A DNA stretch of 64,000 nucleotides from Cladopsammia gracilis (GCA_022457155.1 JAJGOT010000353.1:373001-437000), one strand, 5' to 3'. Positions 52,738 through 64,000 are shown, counted from the stretch's first letter. Notes: generated by a model not told the origin, from the letters alone. Translations and numbers: made by a program.

Positions 52738-53162
52738 GCAAGCAACGAGTTCAATTTACCTTACTGGAGTTTATTAATGATAATTGGTGGTGAATCTGTC
52801 TTCTTTCTTTAATATTGATTAGGTGGCTTTTGTGAAATTTAAAGACATACAGCTATTCTACATTTATTGAACTTTCAGAAAATGTATAGGTTGTTGGGAT
52901 TTTCTCGTAACGCGAGCGTGTAAAATCACGAAAACTAAAGATTGTCAAACCACCTATACTGATATTTTAGGATAGCTTCCTTTAATTGTAGCACGTTATG
53001 GCACTTCCCTATGCTTACGTTGCCATGGAGAATCTGCTCACGTTGGTTGCAGTGGTGAAGTTAAATATACTGAAATCCAAATTAATATTTAACACCAGGC
53101 CGCAACAACAGGAAATAGAGTTAAATTACTATAATTTATTCTATGTTTTGTAGAAGACTATC

Positions 53163-56100
53163 ATGGACGACGTCGAGAAAGTTCTACAAGTCATCTTTAT
53201 TGGCATGGTTGTTGCCAATTTCCTTAGAAACACCAGTCGTGTTGTTAAAGCCATCAAGTTGTGGGAAGAATACTTAGGACTCTTCAACAGCAAAGTCCTG
53301 GAGAAAGAAAATGAATTCGTGATATCAGGTTGCATATTAACTTGTTCTCAAATATTTAATGGCTACGTTTTTATCCACGACAACACAAGTGCAATGGAAT
53401 GCGTCAGAAAGCTTTTGGTCTTACTCCGCGAGCGTGGCGATAAAGAAGGGGAAGCAACATGTTACGGAAACCTAGGAACTGTGTTTTACTCTGTCGGTCA
53501 GTACGACAAGGCTGAGGCACATATTCAGAAAGCACTTGCAATTAGGAAAGAAATTGGTGACAAAGGCGGAGAAGCAACAGATTACGGAAACCTAGGAACT
53601 GTGTTTCAATCTGTCGGTGAATATGCCAAGGCGAAAGGGTATCTATTGAAAGCACTTGCGATCAGGAAAGAAATTGGTGACAGAGACGGAGAAGCATCAT
53701 CTTACGGAAACCTAGGAACTGTGTTTCAATCTGTCGGTGAATATGCCAAGGCTGAAGAGTATCTATGGAAAGCACTTGCGATCGAGAAAGAAATTGGTGA
53801 CAAAGGCGGAGAAGCAACAGCTTACGGAAACCTAGGAACTGTGTTTCGATCTGTTGGTGAATATGCCAAGGCTGAAGAGTATCTATTGAAAGCACTTCCG
53901 ATCAGGAAAGAAATTGGTGACAAAGGCAGAGAAGCAACAGATTACGTAAACCTAGGAGCTGTGTTTCGATCTGTTGGTGAATATGCCAAGGCTGAAGAGT
54001 ATCTATTGAAAGCACTTGCGATCAAGAAAGAAATTGGTGACAGAGACGGAGAAGCAAAAGCTTACGGAAACCTAGGAACTGTGTTTCAATCTGTCGGTGA
54101 ATATGCCAAGGCTGAAGAGTATCTATGGAAAGCACTTGCGATCAGGAAAGAAATTGGTGACAGACACGGAGAAGCAACAGATTACGGAAACCTAGGAAAT
54201 GTGTTTCAATTTGTCGGTGAATATGCCAAGGCTGAAGAGTATCTATGGAAAGCACTTGCGATCAGGAAAGAAATTGGTGACAGAGAGGGAGAAGCAACAG
54301 ATTACGGAAACCTAGGAAATGTGTTTCAATCTGTCGGTGAATATGCCAAGGCGGAAGAGTATCTATTGAAAGCACTTGCGATCAGGAAAGAAATTGGTGA
54401 CAAAGGCGGAGAAGCAACATCTTACGGATCCCTAGGAACTGTGTTTCAATCTGTCGGTGAATATGCCAAGGCTGAAGAGTATCTATGGAAAGCACTTGCG
54501 ATCGGGAAAGAAATTGGTCACAAAAAAGGAGAAGCATCATCTTACGGAAACCTAGGAACTGTGTTTCAATCTGTCGGTGAATATGCCAAGGCTGAAGAGT
54601 ATCTATGGAAAGCACTTGCGATCAGGAAAGAGATTGGCGACAGAGACGGAGAAGCATCATCTTACGGAAGCCTAGGAACTGTGTTTCGATCTGTCGGTGA
54701 ATATGCAAAGGCGGAAGAGTATCTATTGAAAGCACTTGCGATCAAGAAAGAAATTGGTGACAGAAACGGAGAAGCATTTTCTTACGTAAACCTAGGAACG
54801 GTGTTTCTATATGTTGGTGACTATACCAAGGCTAAAGAATACAACGAAAAAGCTCTTCAAATTAGCAACCAGATCGGTAGCGTTGAATTGCAGTTTCATA
54901 GTCACCTTAATCTTGCTTTGGTTATTTTGTTCTTAGAAGGAAACCCATCTGCAGCTGCATCAAATCTCTTTGTATGCATTGAAAAGTGCGAGGAAATGCA
55001 CCGTTACTTAAGAGACAATGATAAGTACAAAATATCGTTTTTAGATAAGCATGTGTCTCCCCATCGGTTGCTCAGTGCATTGTTTTGTGCTGCTGGGAAA
55101 CTTAACGAAGCTCTTTGCGCTGTAGAGCTAGGACGGGCTAGAGCCCTGGCCGACTTGATGTCAGTTCAATATTTAGTGGAAAAACAAATATCAGTCAGCC
55201 AGCATTCATGGGTTGGTATTGAGAAGATCATGAGGAAAAATGGTAACTGTACTTGTGTTTACATTTCCTATTGCAATCAAACTGTATATTTTTGGATTCT
55301 TAAGACCAACAAAGGCATTGTTTTGCGACAAAAGGAACTAAGTGAATGTTTTAGTCACGTAGACATAATGACATCAGTGGATGACGTTTTTGGAAACGAA
55401 ACTTTCAGGAAGCATCATGTTTTACCCCAAGAGCAATGTGAAGATCGATCGCTATTTCCATCAAGCCCCGACCAGCTGACACAGGAATCGGCTCAAGAAG
55501 ACAGCCTCACAGCTTTCCGTCTTGTAGAAGAGGAGGAAAACGAATCTCAGTATCTTGAACCGCCAACTCTTGCTCAGTGCTACGAAATGATTATTGCTCC
55601 TGTGGCTGACTTACTTGATGAACCAGAAATTATCATTGTTCCTGATCGTTGCTTGTACCAGATTCCTTTTGCAGCATTGAAGGGTCCAAGTCAGAAGTAT
55701 TTATCAGATAGTTTCAGGATCCGTATTGTTCCTTCTTTGACGACTCTTCAGCTAATTCAAGACAGTCCAGCGGACTATCACAGTCAAACTGGTGCACTGA
55801 TAGTGGGTGAGCCGGCCATTTGTCAGGTGTATTACAAGGGAAAGCGTGAGAAATTACTCCCATTGCCGTGTGCAAAAAAGGAAGCAGAGATGATTGGACG
55901 ACTGTTGGGAGCTCAACCTTTGTTGGGAGAGAATGCAACAAAGCAGGCGGTTCTACAGGGCATACACTCAGTGAGTCTCATCCATTTCGCTGCTCATGGT
56001 GATGCCGAAAGAGGAGAAATTGCTCTTGCCCCTCCACTATCCACTAGTGGGATTCCATGCGAAAAGGACTACCTGTTGAAAATGGCTGAAATATCACAAG

Positions 56101-56447
56101 TACGACTTACAGCCAAACTAGTAGTCCTCAGCTGCTGCCATAGTGCACGTGGAGAGATAAGGTCTGAGGGAGTTGTGGGAGTCGCTCGAGCATTTTTAGG
56201 TTCAGGTGCACGCTCAGTGTTGGTGGCTCTGTGGGCCATACAAGACAAAGCAACACAGGAATTCATGAGTCATTTCTACGAGCACCTTGTTCGTGGGGAA
56301 AGTGCCAGTGAATCTCTTCACCAAACTATGAAGTGGATGAGAAGTAACGGCTTTTCTGACAGCAGCCAATGGGCTCCGTTTTTGCTGATTGGAGATAACG
56401 TGACATTTGATTTCGAAAATAAAGGTAACCTAAAATTGTTTTTATAG
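53163..56447 (+). CDS. TPR-CHAT protein (1094 aa), caspase-like peptidase domain
   Basis: Single open frame. Residues 97-576 are twelve 40-residue TPR units of the form EATxYGNLGTVFQSVGEYAK followed by AEEYLxKALAIRKEIGDxxG. Weaker helical repeats continue to about 700. A CHAT domain fills roughly 830-1085: VPDRCLYQIPFAAL, then HFAAHGDAERG with His945, then VVLSCCHSARGE with Cys992 as the likely nucleophile, and RSVLVALWAIQDKA. CHAT is a clan CD (caspase/separase-like) fold; the catalytic pair is intact. TPR units probably bind a partner or sense a signal. A splice acceptor (TTTTGTAG) lies 10 nt upstream and a donor (AAAG|GTAACC, 56424) precedes the stop, so further exons are possible. Substrate unknown. 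Confidence 0.9.
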   Translation: MDDVEKVLQVIFIGMVVANFLRNTSRVVKAIKLWEEYLGLFNSKVLEKENEFVISGCILTCSQIFNGYVFIHDNTSAMECVRKLLVLLRERGDKEGEATCYGNLGTVFYSVGQYDKAEAHIQKALAIRKEIGDKGGEATDYGNLGTVFQSVGEYAKAKGYLLKALAIRKEIGDRDGEASSYGNLGTVFQSVGEYAKAEEYLWKALAIEKEIGDKGGEATAYGNLGTVFRSVGEYAKAEEYLLKALPIRKEIGDKGREATDYVNLGAVFRSVGEYAKAEEYLLKALAIKKEIGDRDGEAKAYGNLGTVFQSVGEYAKAEEYLWKALAIRKEIGDRHGEATDYGNLGNVFQFVGEYAKAEEYLWKALAIRKEIGDREGEATDYGNLGNVFQSVGEYAKAEEYLLKALAIRKEIGDKGGEATSYGSLGTVFQSVGEYAKAEEYLWKALAIGKEIGHKKGEASSYGNLGTVFQSVGEYAKAEEYLWKALAIRKEIGDRDGEASSYGSLGTVFRSVGEYAKAEEYLLKALAIKKEIGDRNGEAFSYVNLGTVFLYVGDYTKAKEYNEKALQISNQIGSVELQFHSHLNLALVILFLEGNPSAAASNLFVCIEKCEEMHRYLRDNDKYKISFLDKHVSPHRLLSALFCAAGKLNEALCAVELGRARALADLMSVQYLVEKQISVSQHSWVGIEKIMRKNGNCTCVYISYCNQTVYFWILKTNKGIVLRQKELSECFSHVDIMTSVDDVFGNETFRKHHVLPQEQCEDRSLFPSSPDQLTQESAQEDSLTAFRLVEEEENESQYLEPPTLAQCYEMIIAPVADLLDEPEIIIVPDRCLYQIPFAALKGPSQKYLSDSFRIRIVPSLTTLQLIQDSPADYHSQTGALIVGEPAICQVYYKGKREKLLPLPCAKKEAEMIGRLLGAQPLLGENATKQAVLQGIHSVSLIHFAAHGDAERGEIALAPPLSTSGIPCEKDYLLKMAEISQVRLTAKLVVLSCCHSARGEIRSEGVVGVARAFLGSGARSVLVALWAIQDKATQEFMSHFYEHLVRGESASESLHQTMKWMRSNGFSDSSQWAPFLLIGDNVTFDFENKGNLKLFL
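53451..54890 (+). repeat. Twelve 120-bp tandem units inside TPR-CHAT gene
   Basis: Units are nearly identical at the DNA level (CTTACGGAAACCTAGGAACT recurs each 120 bp), with periodic W/L, K/R and D/N variation. The first and last units are the most diverged. Confidence 0.92.
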
Positions 56448-57256
56448 TACGGCGAGAGCGCTCGTCTTTCACAAATGCGTCTATGAGAAATTGATTTCAA
56501 CTCGATATCTTCTCACAATATCTAGTTGAACGCGAGATTTCTACAGTTTTTTTACTGACATTCCAGAAGACGTAAAAAGGCCGCCGGAAGATTTCTGACT
56601 TGTTGGCGAAAAATCACCGAGTGACATTATTTATGTTTGTTTAGTTATCAGCAATATTTATATAGGGATGTCCATTCAGAGCGAAGCTGGTTTAAGTCGA
56701 GACCCGTTGACTCCTAGATGTTATTATAAAAACCCGAATACTTTTTATTTGTTGTTATTTTATTTGTTATTATTGCTCAAAAATTGGAATTTTCATTATG
56801 ATGTTTGGACTGAAAGGTTTGTTTGTGCATTACCCAGTGTTTGTAAGTAAGGGCTTTATTTCACTGAAAATACACAACAGAAAATACACCCGCTACTTTT
56901 AAGAAAAAAGTATATTTTGTTGTTCCAGGTTGTGTTAACCAGAACAGACCAGGGTATGGCAAATCGGCTCTTCCTTCTGAAGCCAAGGACCTGGTAAATT
57001 GAGCAATAAGTCAGTTGAAAGGCACTTAAAACTGAACGCGAGAACGCAGACTTGTTTGGTCCACCAGTTCATGTTCGTGTGCTTTCATCTCCTGCTGAGC
57101 CTTCATTTAGTTCCTGTCCATGACATGGTACCTTCCGTGCTCTGACTTTGTTTCCTTTGCAAGCATTACTTTATTATGTAAAGAGCGTATTTATACCATG
57201 AAGACAGCCGTCTTGTCTTGACATAGATAGAAACACTCCAGTGAGTGTTTCAGTTG

Positions 57257-58048
57257 CAGTTACCTTCTGTGTCCTGACAAGAAACTTTGCTTCCTTTACA
57301 AGCGTTGCACAGGCAGCAGCTAAGGGTCTTGTGTATAGATCTGTAAAAGGGACAAGGAGTTTTCATGCAGCTGATTTCAAATCCAGAACACTTCATTTTG
57401 TGAAGAGCTTGTTTATTCCCGGTCATACACTATATTTTGCGCTTAAGATGGCATTAATACGGTTGTATTGGCATATCGTCTCGCATATCGAGTATGATTG
57501 AACGTTGGATAATACTTTAGCTCTTTTGTGAACAGCATGACGTTTCCATAATCACTTTATTTTACAGTGCAAGTTAACTAATTTCTTGAAGCAAAGTAAT
57601 GTTATAAAAGACATACTTTTACATAACGGAGCACGAGGAGCCAAACTAAGATTAGATTACCTTCTGTGCCCTGACAAGAAACTTTGCTTCCTTTACAAGC
57701 CTTGCACAGGCAGTAGCTAAGGGTCTTGTGTAGATCTGTAAAAAGGACAATGAGTTTTCATGCAGTTGATTTCAAATCCAGAACACTTCATTATGTAAAG
57801 ACTGTGTTTATACCATACACTATATTTTGCGCTTAAGATGGCATTAATACGTGTGTATTGGCATATCGTCTCGCATATCGAGTATGATTGAACGTTCGAT
57901 AATAGCTTTAGCTCTTTTATGAACAGCATGACGTTTCCATAATCACTTTATTTTACAGTGCAAGTTAACTAATTTCTTGAAGCAAAGTAATGTTATAAAA
58001 GACATACTTTTACATAACGGAGCACGAGGAGCCAAACTAAGATTAAAT
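57257..58048. repeat. ~395-bp tandem duplication downstream of TPR-CHAT
   Basis: 57260-57654 and 57657-58048 share TTACCTTCTGTG..CCTGACAAG, GCGCTTAAGATGGCATTAAT and GGAGCACGAGGAGCC. No convincing gene; 58050-59125 is also empty of recognised features. Confidence 0.8.
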
Positions 58049-59130
58049 CTTAAGGTACTATGTCATTTTAAAAGCCCCGTTTTAGCTTTATTTCTCCCGC
58101 CCCGTTGATCTACTCCCAAGTCTCCGTGGATTACTATCGTGGTACCGTTTACAGGTATAAATAAGACGCGTGTTTATATTTGGGTCATTAAACACGCATA
58201 TAGGCCTGCTCTGATGCAAAGTCGCCTTTAGTCGCTTAGCTCTAGAAGGTCCTAAATTACTGCAAAATTGCTCTTAGAGGATGCACTTCTCTATTTCTAG
58301 AATGATTTAGTCGCCAAAAATCTCTTTAACGTTTTTTCAATGACACCACGGGAAAAGTCTCCTCTTTAAAAAAACAATTCAGAATACATCCCCATCTGTC
58401 CTTATAGACCACAAACAGGAAATAGTATTTTTCATGTTTGTGATCACTTATCTGTTAACAGATCCCATGGTGCTACCATAGATATAACAATGGCTGGTAA
58501 AACAATCCAACCAGTTCATCCTTTATTCAATAATACATAAAAAGTGTTAGAATTCAACAAAAAAAAATCAAAATAAAACAAGTAAGAAATCACTGTGCAG
58601 CGATTGCAGAATACCCAGTATAATCTTTGGTCCAAAATAAATACGCTTTTAAAAAGGCAATAGACATGAAATGAAAACAAGTTTCAGGCCGTTCTCTGCG
58701 GTTTCGCCCTAACTGAAGTTACAACTTTTACGATGAGTAAGTATTAAGATATTCAAAAGTCACAGTACTTACCCACCGTAAAGAGTGACACAAATGCACC
58801 ATTTCTTCAGCATACAACCCTGATCTGCATCATTCATACATCAGAAAGGTAGTAAAAATGTCCTCCGGATATGAACCAATGAACTAATCGTCAGTGTTGT
58901 TTGCTTATACAATATTACATATCCTGTACAGTTTGTTAAAGGTGCAACAGCTTAATTCCAGTTCGGAAGCCCGCGTCGTGCCAAGAGAGACGACTGGGGA
59001 CAAGTCAGGGGATGGATGACGCGAATCAGGGCTGGCAAGAAAAACTTTGTCGGGACACTCTATCCTCAGAGAACCAGGGGCATATATTCAGAGTGGAACA
59101 ATGTTCAATCGGGGAAGGACTATCTTCTTC

Positions 59131-60045
59131 ATAGCGGAGCTCTGCGGGCTGAAGGCCCGCGCGTAGCCCCATACTCATAGAACTAAACCTATGCCCGTCA
59201 TTTTTCATGGTCATGGCTAGCGGTATGTTTCGCGGGCGCGTGTGTGCCCGCCCGTATTGGCAAAACATGCTCGTATGACGACACACAACATCCGAGACGT
59301 TTGTTTTCATTACGTATTTCACAACCAAAGGAGCGGAGATTTAAAGAATTTCCAAGCAAGCGAGGGACCTAAAGGTAAAACAGATTAAATTTTTCGATGG
59401 GAATTTATGTTGATATCAATCTGTGATTGACTTTTTCTTTGTGCTCTCTTTAATTTTGGAGAATTGTTTACAAAACGTGCTTAAATTCAGTTGCATTGAT
59501 TTCTTGAATTTCGTCGAAGACAGCTTGGCCTCGATGCGCCATAAATGGTACGCGTTTTGCTTTTAAACATAAACTTATTGATTTGAAAAAAATTTTCGAA
59601 AGAAGATTGTGTTGTGCAATTTTATGTGTTCGTTCATTCATTACATAGGTTGAAAAGCGATTTTATGTAAACAAAACAAGACTTGGATTTTATAGTAACT
59701 GTTCTAACTTCACTCGCGTCGCCTTATGCAAATATGTTTGTGTACTTTTTGCAATTTTGATTTCCAAATCAGTTTCTCGGGCAATTTTTGATACGTAACA
59801 AGTGTATTTTATTCGGAAATTAGTCATACTAGTTATTCTAGACCCAGAAAAAGTTGTTTTTGTGAACTTTTGTACGGTCTAAATGTACTCTACTGACGGT
59901 ACTGACGGTCGCGTAATTCTGTTTTTTGAGAATAGCCGGGTCGTCAATCTTAATTCTTGTGCTTCCGACCTTTCACCTAAGTTAAGCTTATCATCGGCTT
60001 TTTGTTTAGGGAGCGACGCTGTTAGGCTCAGCCTATCTGTATATA
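59131..60045 (+). repeat. 0.93-kb dispersed repeat, copy 2
   Basis: Direct copy of 50938-51870, with the same GC-rich hairpin head and GGCTCAGCCTAT end. Confidence 0.85.
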
Positions 60046-60341
60046 TTAATCTGCCCCTGGGACTCTGAGAATAGGGACACGAACTTGGTTTAAACGACAA
60101 AATAACATTAAAACGAAAAATGAGCAAAAAACAATTAATTAAAGCAAACGTTTATTCGATATCACATCTTAATTAATTCCGACACGGCATTCATGTAAAA
60201 CAGGCTTTATTTTAGTTTACTTTTCTTTAATAGTTAGCTATATTTTTAAATTTTAGATTAAATCATTCATAGTTTCGTATAAAGTTGTAGTTTTATATTA
60301 AATTGTTAATGCCTGATGTATTTACCGTGTTTTTAAATAAA

Positions 60342-60368
60342 GATGATGATGATGATGATGATGATGTA

Positions 60369-60407
<39 letters not shown>

Positions 60408-60408
60408 A
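60342..60408. repeat. (GAT)n microsatellite
   Basis: About 20 GAT units with one interruption; the poly-Asp frame through it is an artefact. Confidence 0.92.
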
Positions 60409-60624
60409 ATCATTGTATTTGTGTCAAAGGCTGTGTTGTAGCTTATTTTCCGTTCTATTTTTGCGCTCGTTTCTCCGGACGTCTTTTCGCGGAGAGAACC
60501 GTAGTGGCGCCACCTCGAAATTCGTCTGTTTTCTCAAGCTATTCTTTCAAAAGCAACCACTAAATCTGGAAAAGTGATGGATATGGTCACCTAGGGAGAT
60601 TCTAAATACAGCAATGATATCTCC

Positions 60625-60643
60625 GGGGGGGGGGGGGGGGGCT
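60625..60643. repeat. Poly-G tract
   Basis: A run of about 18 G immediately upstream of dispersed repeat copy B. Confidence 0.85.
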
Positions 60644-60675
60644 CCCATATGAAAGATACGGAGATGCTCGTCCTC

Positions 60676-62055
60676 TCATTTAGAGGTGTAAATTACGGAT
60701 TTTGGAATCACTTAGGGTGTTCAGGAAGGAACGCCGATATGTTTTAGCCATCGAGGTATCATTTAGGGTGGCAGGCAAAGAATTAAAGAAAACAAATTGT
60801 CGAACTCTTAGTGGCCGCTCTCATTACTCTCTTTACCGTCATTAAAGTCATTGCAACTCTTGTTTGGCTGTCTTTTTTAGAATGGTATCTTTTAGTGGTG
60901 AAATAAAGTTGTGCAACACCCAGATTGGTCTCCTTTAAGGGTTTAATTCAATCTTTTTTATGAGCATCTCCATACCTTCCATATGGGAGTTTCCCCCGGG
61001 TGATATCTTTGAAGGAAAAATTTTAAATTCAAAGAATTTCAAGAGGAAGGTCGACAACTCGACATTAGAAAGATTCAACTCTATATAACCCCTTACTAAT
61101 TCAGATTTAGAAGTCTGTCGGGTATGATCGTCTGGGTTTGTGAAGCTCTGAAAAGAACTGTTGTCGTGAAAATTGACTGATGTTTCTACAACCTCACCGG
61201 AAGTTGTGACTTCCACTGTCAGGTTGTAGAAAACAACAACAGTTCTACAACAGTTCTTTTCAGAACTGCACTAACCCAGACGATCACACTCATCATATCT
61301 GTGAGTCTAAACCATTTATTATAATTTAGAGGTTAATTCAACCAATCAGAGGCTTCCCTTGTAGAATACAGGTACATCAGTATAGAATCTTTCCAGCTCA
61401 TTGCCCATTGAGATATCATTTTGTCACAATACATTATGGTTAGAAAAACTTGTCAAGATTCTCAAATATCTAATTCAAAATTGAAAAAATAATCTGTTAT
61501 ACCGAGTAACAATTCCAAAGGAATTGTTCTTTTATAGACACTTTCAAAAGGTTGTCCACTTTCTTGCCTGGCTAGCTGAAGAACACTGCTGCAAAAAATA
61601 AAACATTCTTAGCTTATACAGTGTACTTATCTCAGGTGTTATCTCGTAGTTACTAAAACAAGGGATGACCTACAATGAGCTACAATGAGCCACAAATGAG
61701 CTTCAACGACGATCAGCCACAATGACCTACAATGAGTTTTAACAATCTACAATGAGCCACAACAAGCTACAATGAGCTTCAATTACCTACAAAACGCTAC
61801 AGTGAGCCACAACGAGCTACAAGGGGTTTATAATATCACCATCCTTATCCTTATTCCGCTAGCCCCATGGTCGTGGCTAGCGGAATATTTCCCGGCGCTG
61901 TCTGTTACATGCAAAACATGCAAATTTTTAAAGAAATTGTGCTTGGGGAACTTCATCAAAGCAGCAAAATTATTAGCTATTGTCTTCTGCTATTCTGATT
62001 GGTTAAGCACGAACATTTCCTAAGATTTATCTGACGCAAATGGATATTCCTTATA
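60676..62055. repeat. Dispersed repeat copy B (uninterrupted)
   Basis: Direct copy of 1-917 plus 6018-6440. It contains the empty target CTTATACAGTGTACTTATC near 61613-61631, the ACAATGAGCT tandem (61668-61830) and the CCGCTAGCCCC hairpin (61856-61886). 62056-63035 shows no recognised gene; a 109-codon frame at 62520 has no visible domain. Confidence 0.85.
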
Positions 62056-63040
62056 GTCCGGGGCATAGCTCGATAATTGTGCGATTTTTGATACAAGCAG
62101 CAAACTTTGCAGGATGATAAGCATACCCACACTGATCAAATCCTGATATAGTGCCAAGCTCAATTTTTCTTTTCTGGTTAGTTAGCGGCCATCAAAATTT
62201 TCATGCAAAAGACCCCCCGCGAAGTATTTCTTCTTGTTAAATTTCGAGGATCAAACAACGTTTTACTCCAAAATGCAGATATGTATGTTTAAATTAGGCC
62301 TCGAAATGTGATTTTGTTTCCTTTTTAGGCTAATAAGTTTCTCTTGCCAAAGTTATTTGATGAATACAGGCGTTAATTTGTATTTTTCCTGCACGTGCTG
62401 TTGTTGCGCTTGGAGTTGCTCCAGTACATTCGCTTGGTTCAAATTGCAGGAGTAAAATTGTACTTTACATCGCGTTTTTAAAACTCGGTGCAACTATAGT
62501 CTGTATAACAACTGCATGCATGTCTGTCAAGGAGAAAATGCTTAATTTTAAAACGCAAAGAATCCAAGCGTCGCTGCCTCAAACTGTCGACTGGCTAAAA
62601 TGTATTCTTTACAAGACGGAAACAAAGGAAAAAACTCAATGTCCTGCTAATTCTAACACTGTGCAGAACAGCGTGTGTCATGGTCCTGAAATTACCCAAT
62701 ACGAACCCGTATTCTTGAAGAATACCGGCGAATCCGGAGGTACCGTGTTCAAGACACGCGGCGTGTGCATCGAGTGTCAGGTGCCGTATTCTCTCCGAGT
62801 CGAACTTTTTCCCAGACATGGAAAATCTGATACCCGGACACGTCATTGAAATGCGGCGTGTCAAGGTCCGGAAGTTTCCTTTATATTTTTCTAGACTTGT
62901 CAAGAATAATGCCTTACCGTATACCAGGCACATTAGAACAAATTGAGCACCTTTTTCCTGGTCTTCGAAAACGATTTTTTGTTAAACAAAAGCTTTCGAT
63001 ACGAAACGCGTCACTCAGGTTTCCTTTTCGGAATGTCATG

Positions 63041-63152
63041 GTACGTGAAGTTTCCAAGCTTTTTATTGCATTGAAATTCCACGGTACGTGAAGTTTCCAG
63101 GCTTTATATTGCACAGAAATTCTACAGGACCCGAAGTTTCCAGGCTTCATAC
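63041..63152. repeat. ~44-bp tandem repeat, 2.5 units
   Basis: GAAGTTTCCAAGCTTTTTAT, GAAGTTTCCAGGCTTTATAT and GAAGTTTCCAGGCTTCATAC recur at about 44-bp spacing. Confidence 0.7.
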
Positions 63153-63215
63153 TACCACTTGGGTCCGGGATACCTCACCATTGAATAACATTTAATTGAT
63201 TATCATTTAATTTAA

Positions 63216-63967
63216 ATGATGGAAGAAGAGGATCTGGTGGTTTTGCTTGGGAGACTCCACATAGAGTTAGCAGCTCTCAAGGCAATAGGATCTTTGCTCT
63301 TAGGAAGCGGGTGGACAGATCGGGATAACAACAACTGGAAGGGCGGAGTCATTAGTAACTTCGGCGCACATCACGCGTACCAGAAACGCACATCAAGTCA
63401 CTGCATCCTCATTTTTAATACTCCAACACAGGGCTTACAAGAAGTATTCAGAATCTTTGAAGATGCTCCTCCATTCCCCGAATGGTGCAATCATCAAGCC
63501 AGCAAGATCCCACAGTTCCAATTCTGGAATATGATCCCCAAGTTTGAGTTACTAACTCTCATCCTAGTACGGTCCTTTCGAGAGTCGAACTTCAGACTGT
63601 ACTATACACTGCGGTATTGACGGCAATTACCCCTTAGATGTTCCAATAATGCGCCGTGGTTACCTGTCCATGTAAGGGACATGTCAAACTTCCAAACAGA
63701 CATCTGCACGTCTACAACGAGTTCATGAGTGGTGAAAAATTCACAGTACAGAAGACAACGAACGCCTTTTCGTCTTCACCACTAGATCATGCTCATGAGC
63801 AGAACGAGTTAATTAAGGGAGAGTGGGTTTATTGGAATCATTGAGAATCCTAATGCTCTTTTAAGGTGGGTGGTGGCTGGACCGGAGCTGGCAAGAATGG
63901 TGAAAGAGTTTGAGTACGCAGAACAGAAGAAGCACAACCCCAATCATTCCCTTAACACCTCACCATG
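63216..63967 (+). pseudogene. Frameshifted copy of a multicopy cnidarian protein family
   Basis: The first frame (63216-63620) contains LLGRLHIELAALKAIGSLLL, GSGWTD, SSHCILIFNT, PEWCNHQASKIPQFQFW and a RSFRESNF stretch. Later blocks lie in different frames (LDHAHEQNELIKG; NALLRWVVAGPELARMVKEF) with a stop between. I recall intact relatives as repeated, transposon-associated cnidarian proteins (possibly DUF6589-like); unverified. The last ~30 bp of the window has no feature. Confidence 0.55.
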
Positions 63968-64000
63968 AGTAATCTACTGCAGGTCAAGTACGGTTCACCA

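Noticed and set aside
53662..54615. Minus-strand frames MLSIDTLQPWHIH repeated
   Set aside because: Antisense shadows of the TPR units.
60303..60563. Poly-Asp protein
   Set aside because: Product of the GAT microsatellite.

Overview
This is eukaryotic nuclear DNA, most likely from an anthozoan cnidarian (stony-coral-like). The genes have GT-AG introns, the intergenic DNA is packed with foldback elements and MITEs, there is an internal TTAGGG-type repeat, and one gene is a TPR-CHAT protein. These assignments come from reading the sequence and from family knowledge; no database search was possible.

Layout. (1) 1-6440 and 60676-62055 are two copies of one dispersed repeat. The first copy is interrupted by a 5.09 kb nearly perfect palindromic element (918-6011) with 5'-AG termini and a 6-bp target duplication (TACAGT). 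The second copy supplies the empty site. Each ~2.48 kb arm carries a tRNA-His(GTG)-like gene, two small intact reading frames (162 and 127 aa) and a 10-bp minisatellite. Its ends resemble those of a Polinton/Maverick. (2) 6.7-15.9 kb holds repeats: tRNA-derived SINEs, a TTAA MITE, a complete but gag-only LTR retrotransposon (7364-11839, minus strand), a LINE 3' fragment and a decayed tyrosine-recombinase-like fragment. (3) 16551-37838 is one 12-exon minus-strand gene for a 377-aa saccharopine dehydrogenase (fungal LYS1 type), reconstructed exon by exon with consistent phases. Its 11-kb intron 10 contains a complete 9-exon plus-strand gene (19621-26326, 825 aa). That gene encodes a signal peptide, a repeated Trp/Cys module built from phase-0 exons, a membrane segment and a short basic tail; I do not recognise the family. 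(4) 38.5-50.4 kb contains TTAA elements, a degenerate segmental duplication, a 2.03 kb insertion carrying a Penelope-like fragment, and a 2.06 kb foldback whose left arm contains an interstitial telomeric array. (5) 50.9-60.0 kb centres on an intronless 1094-aa TPR-CHAT reading frame (53163-56447) with 12 almost identical 40-residue repeats and an intact His/Cys pair, between two direct copies of a 0.93 kb repeat. (6) 62-64 kb ends in a frameshifted copy of a multicopy cnidarian protein family.

The three host-type genes have no obvious shared pathway. The nested gene and LYS1-like gene are linked only by position. The most unusual items are the palindromic Polinton-like element with twin tRNA-His genes, the nested modular membrane-protein gene, and the TPR-CHAT gene.
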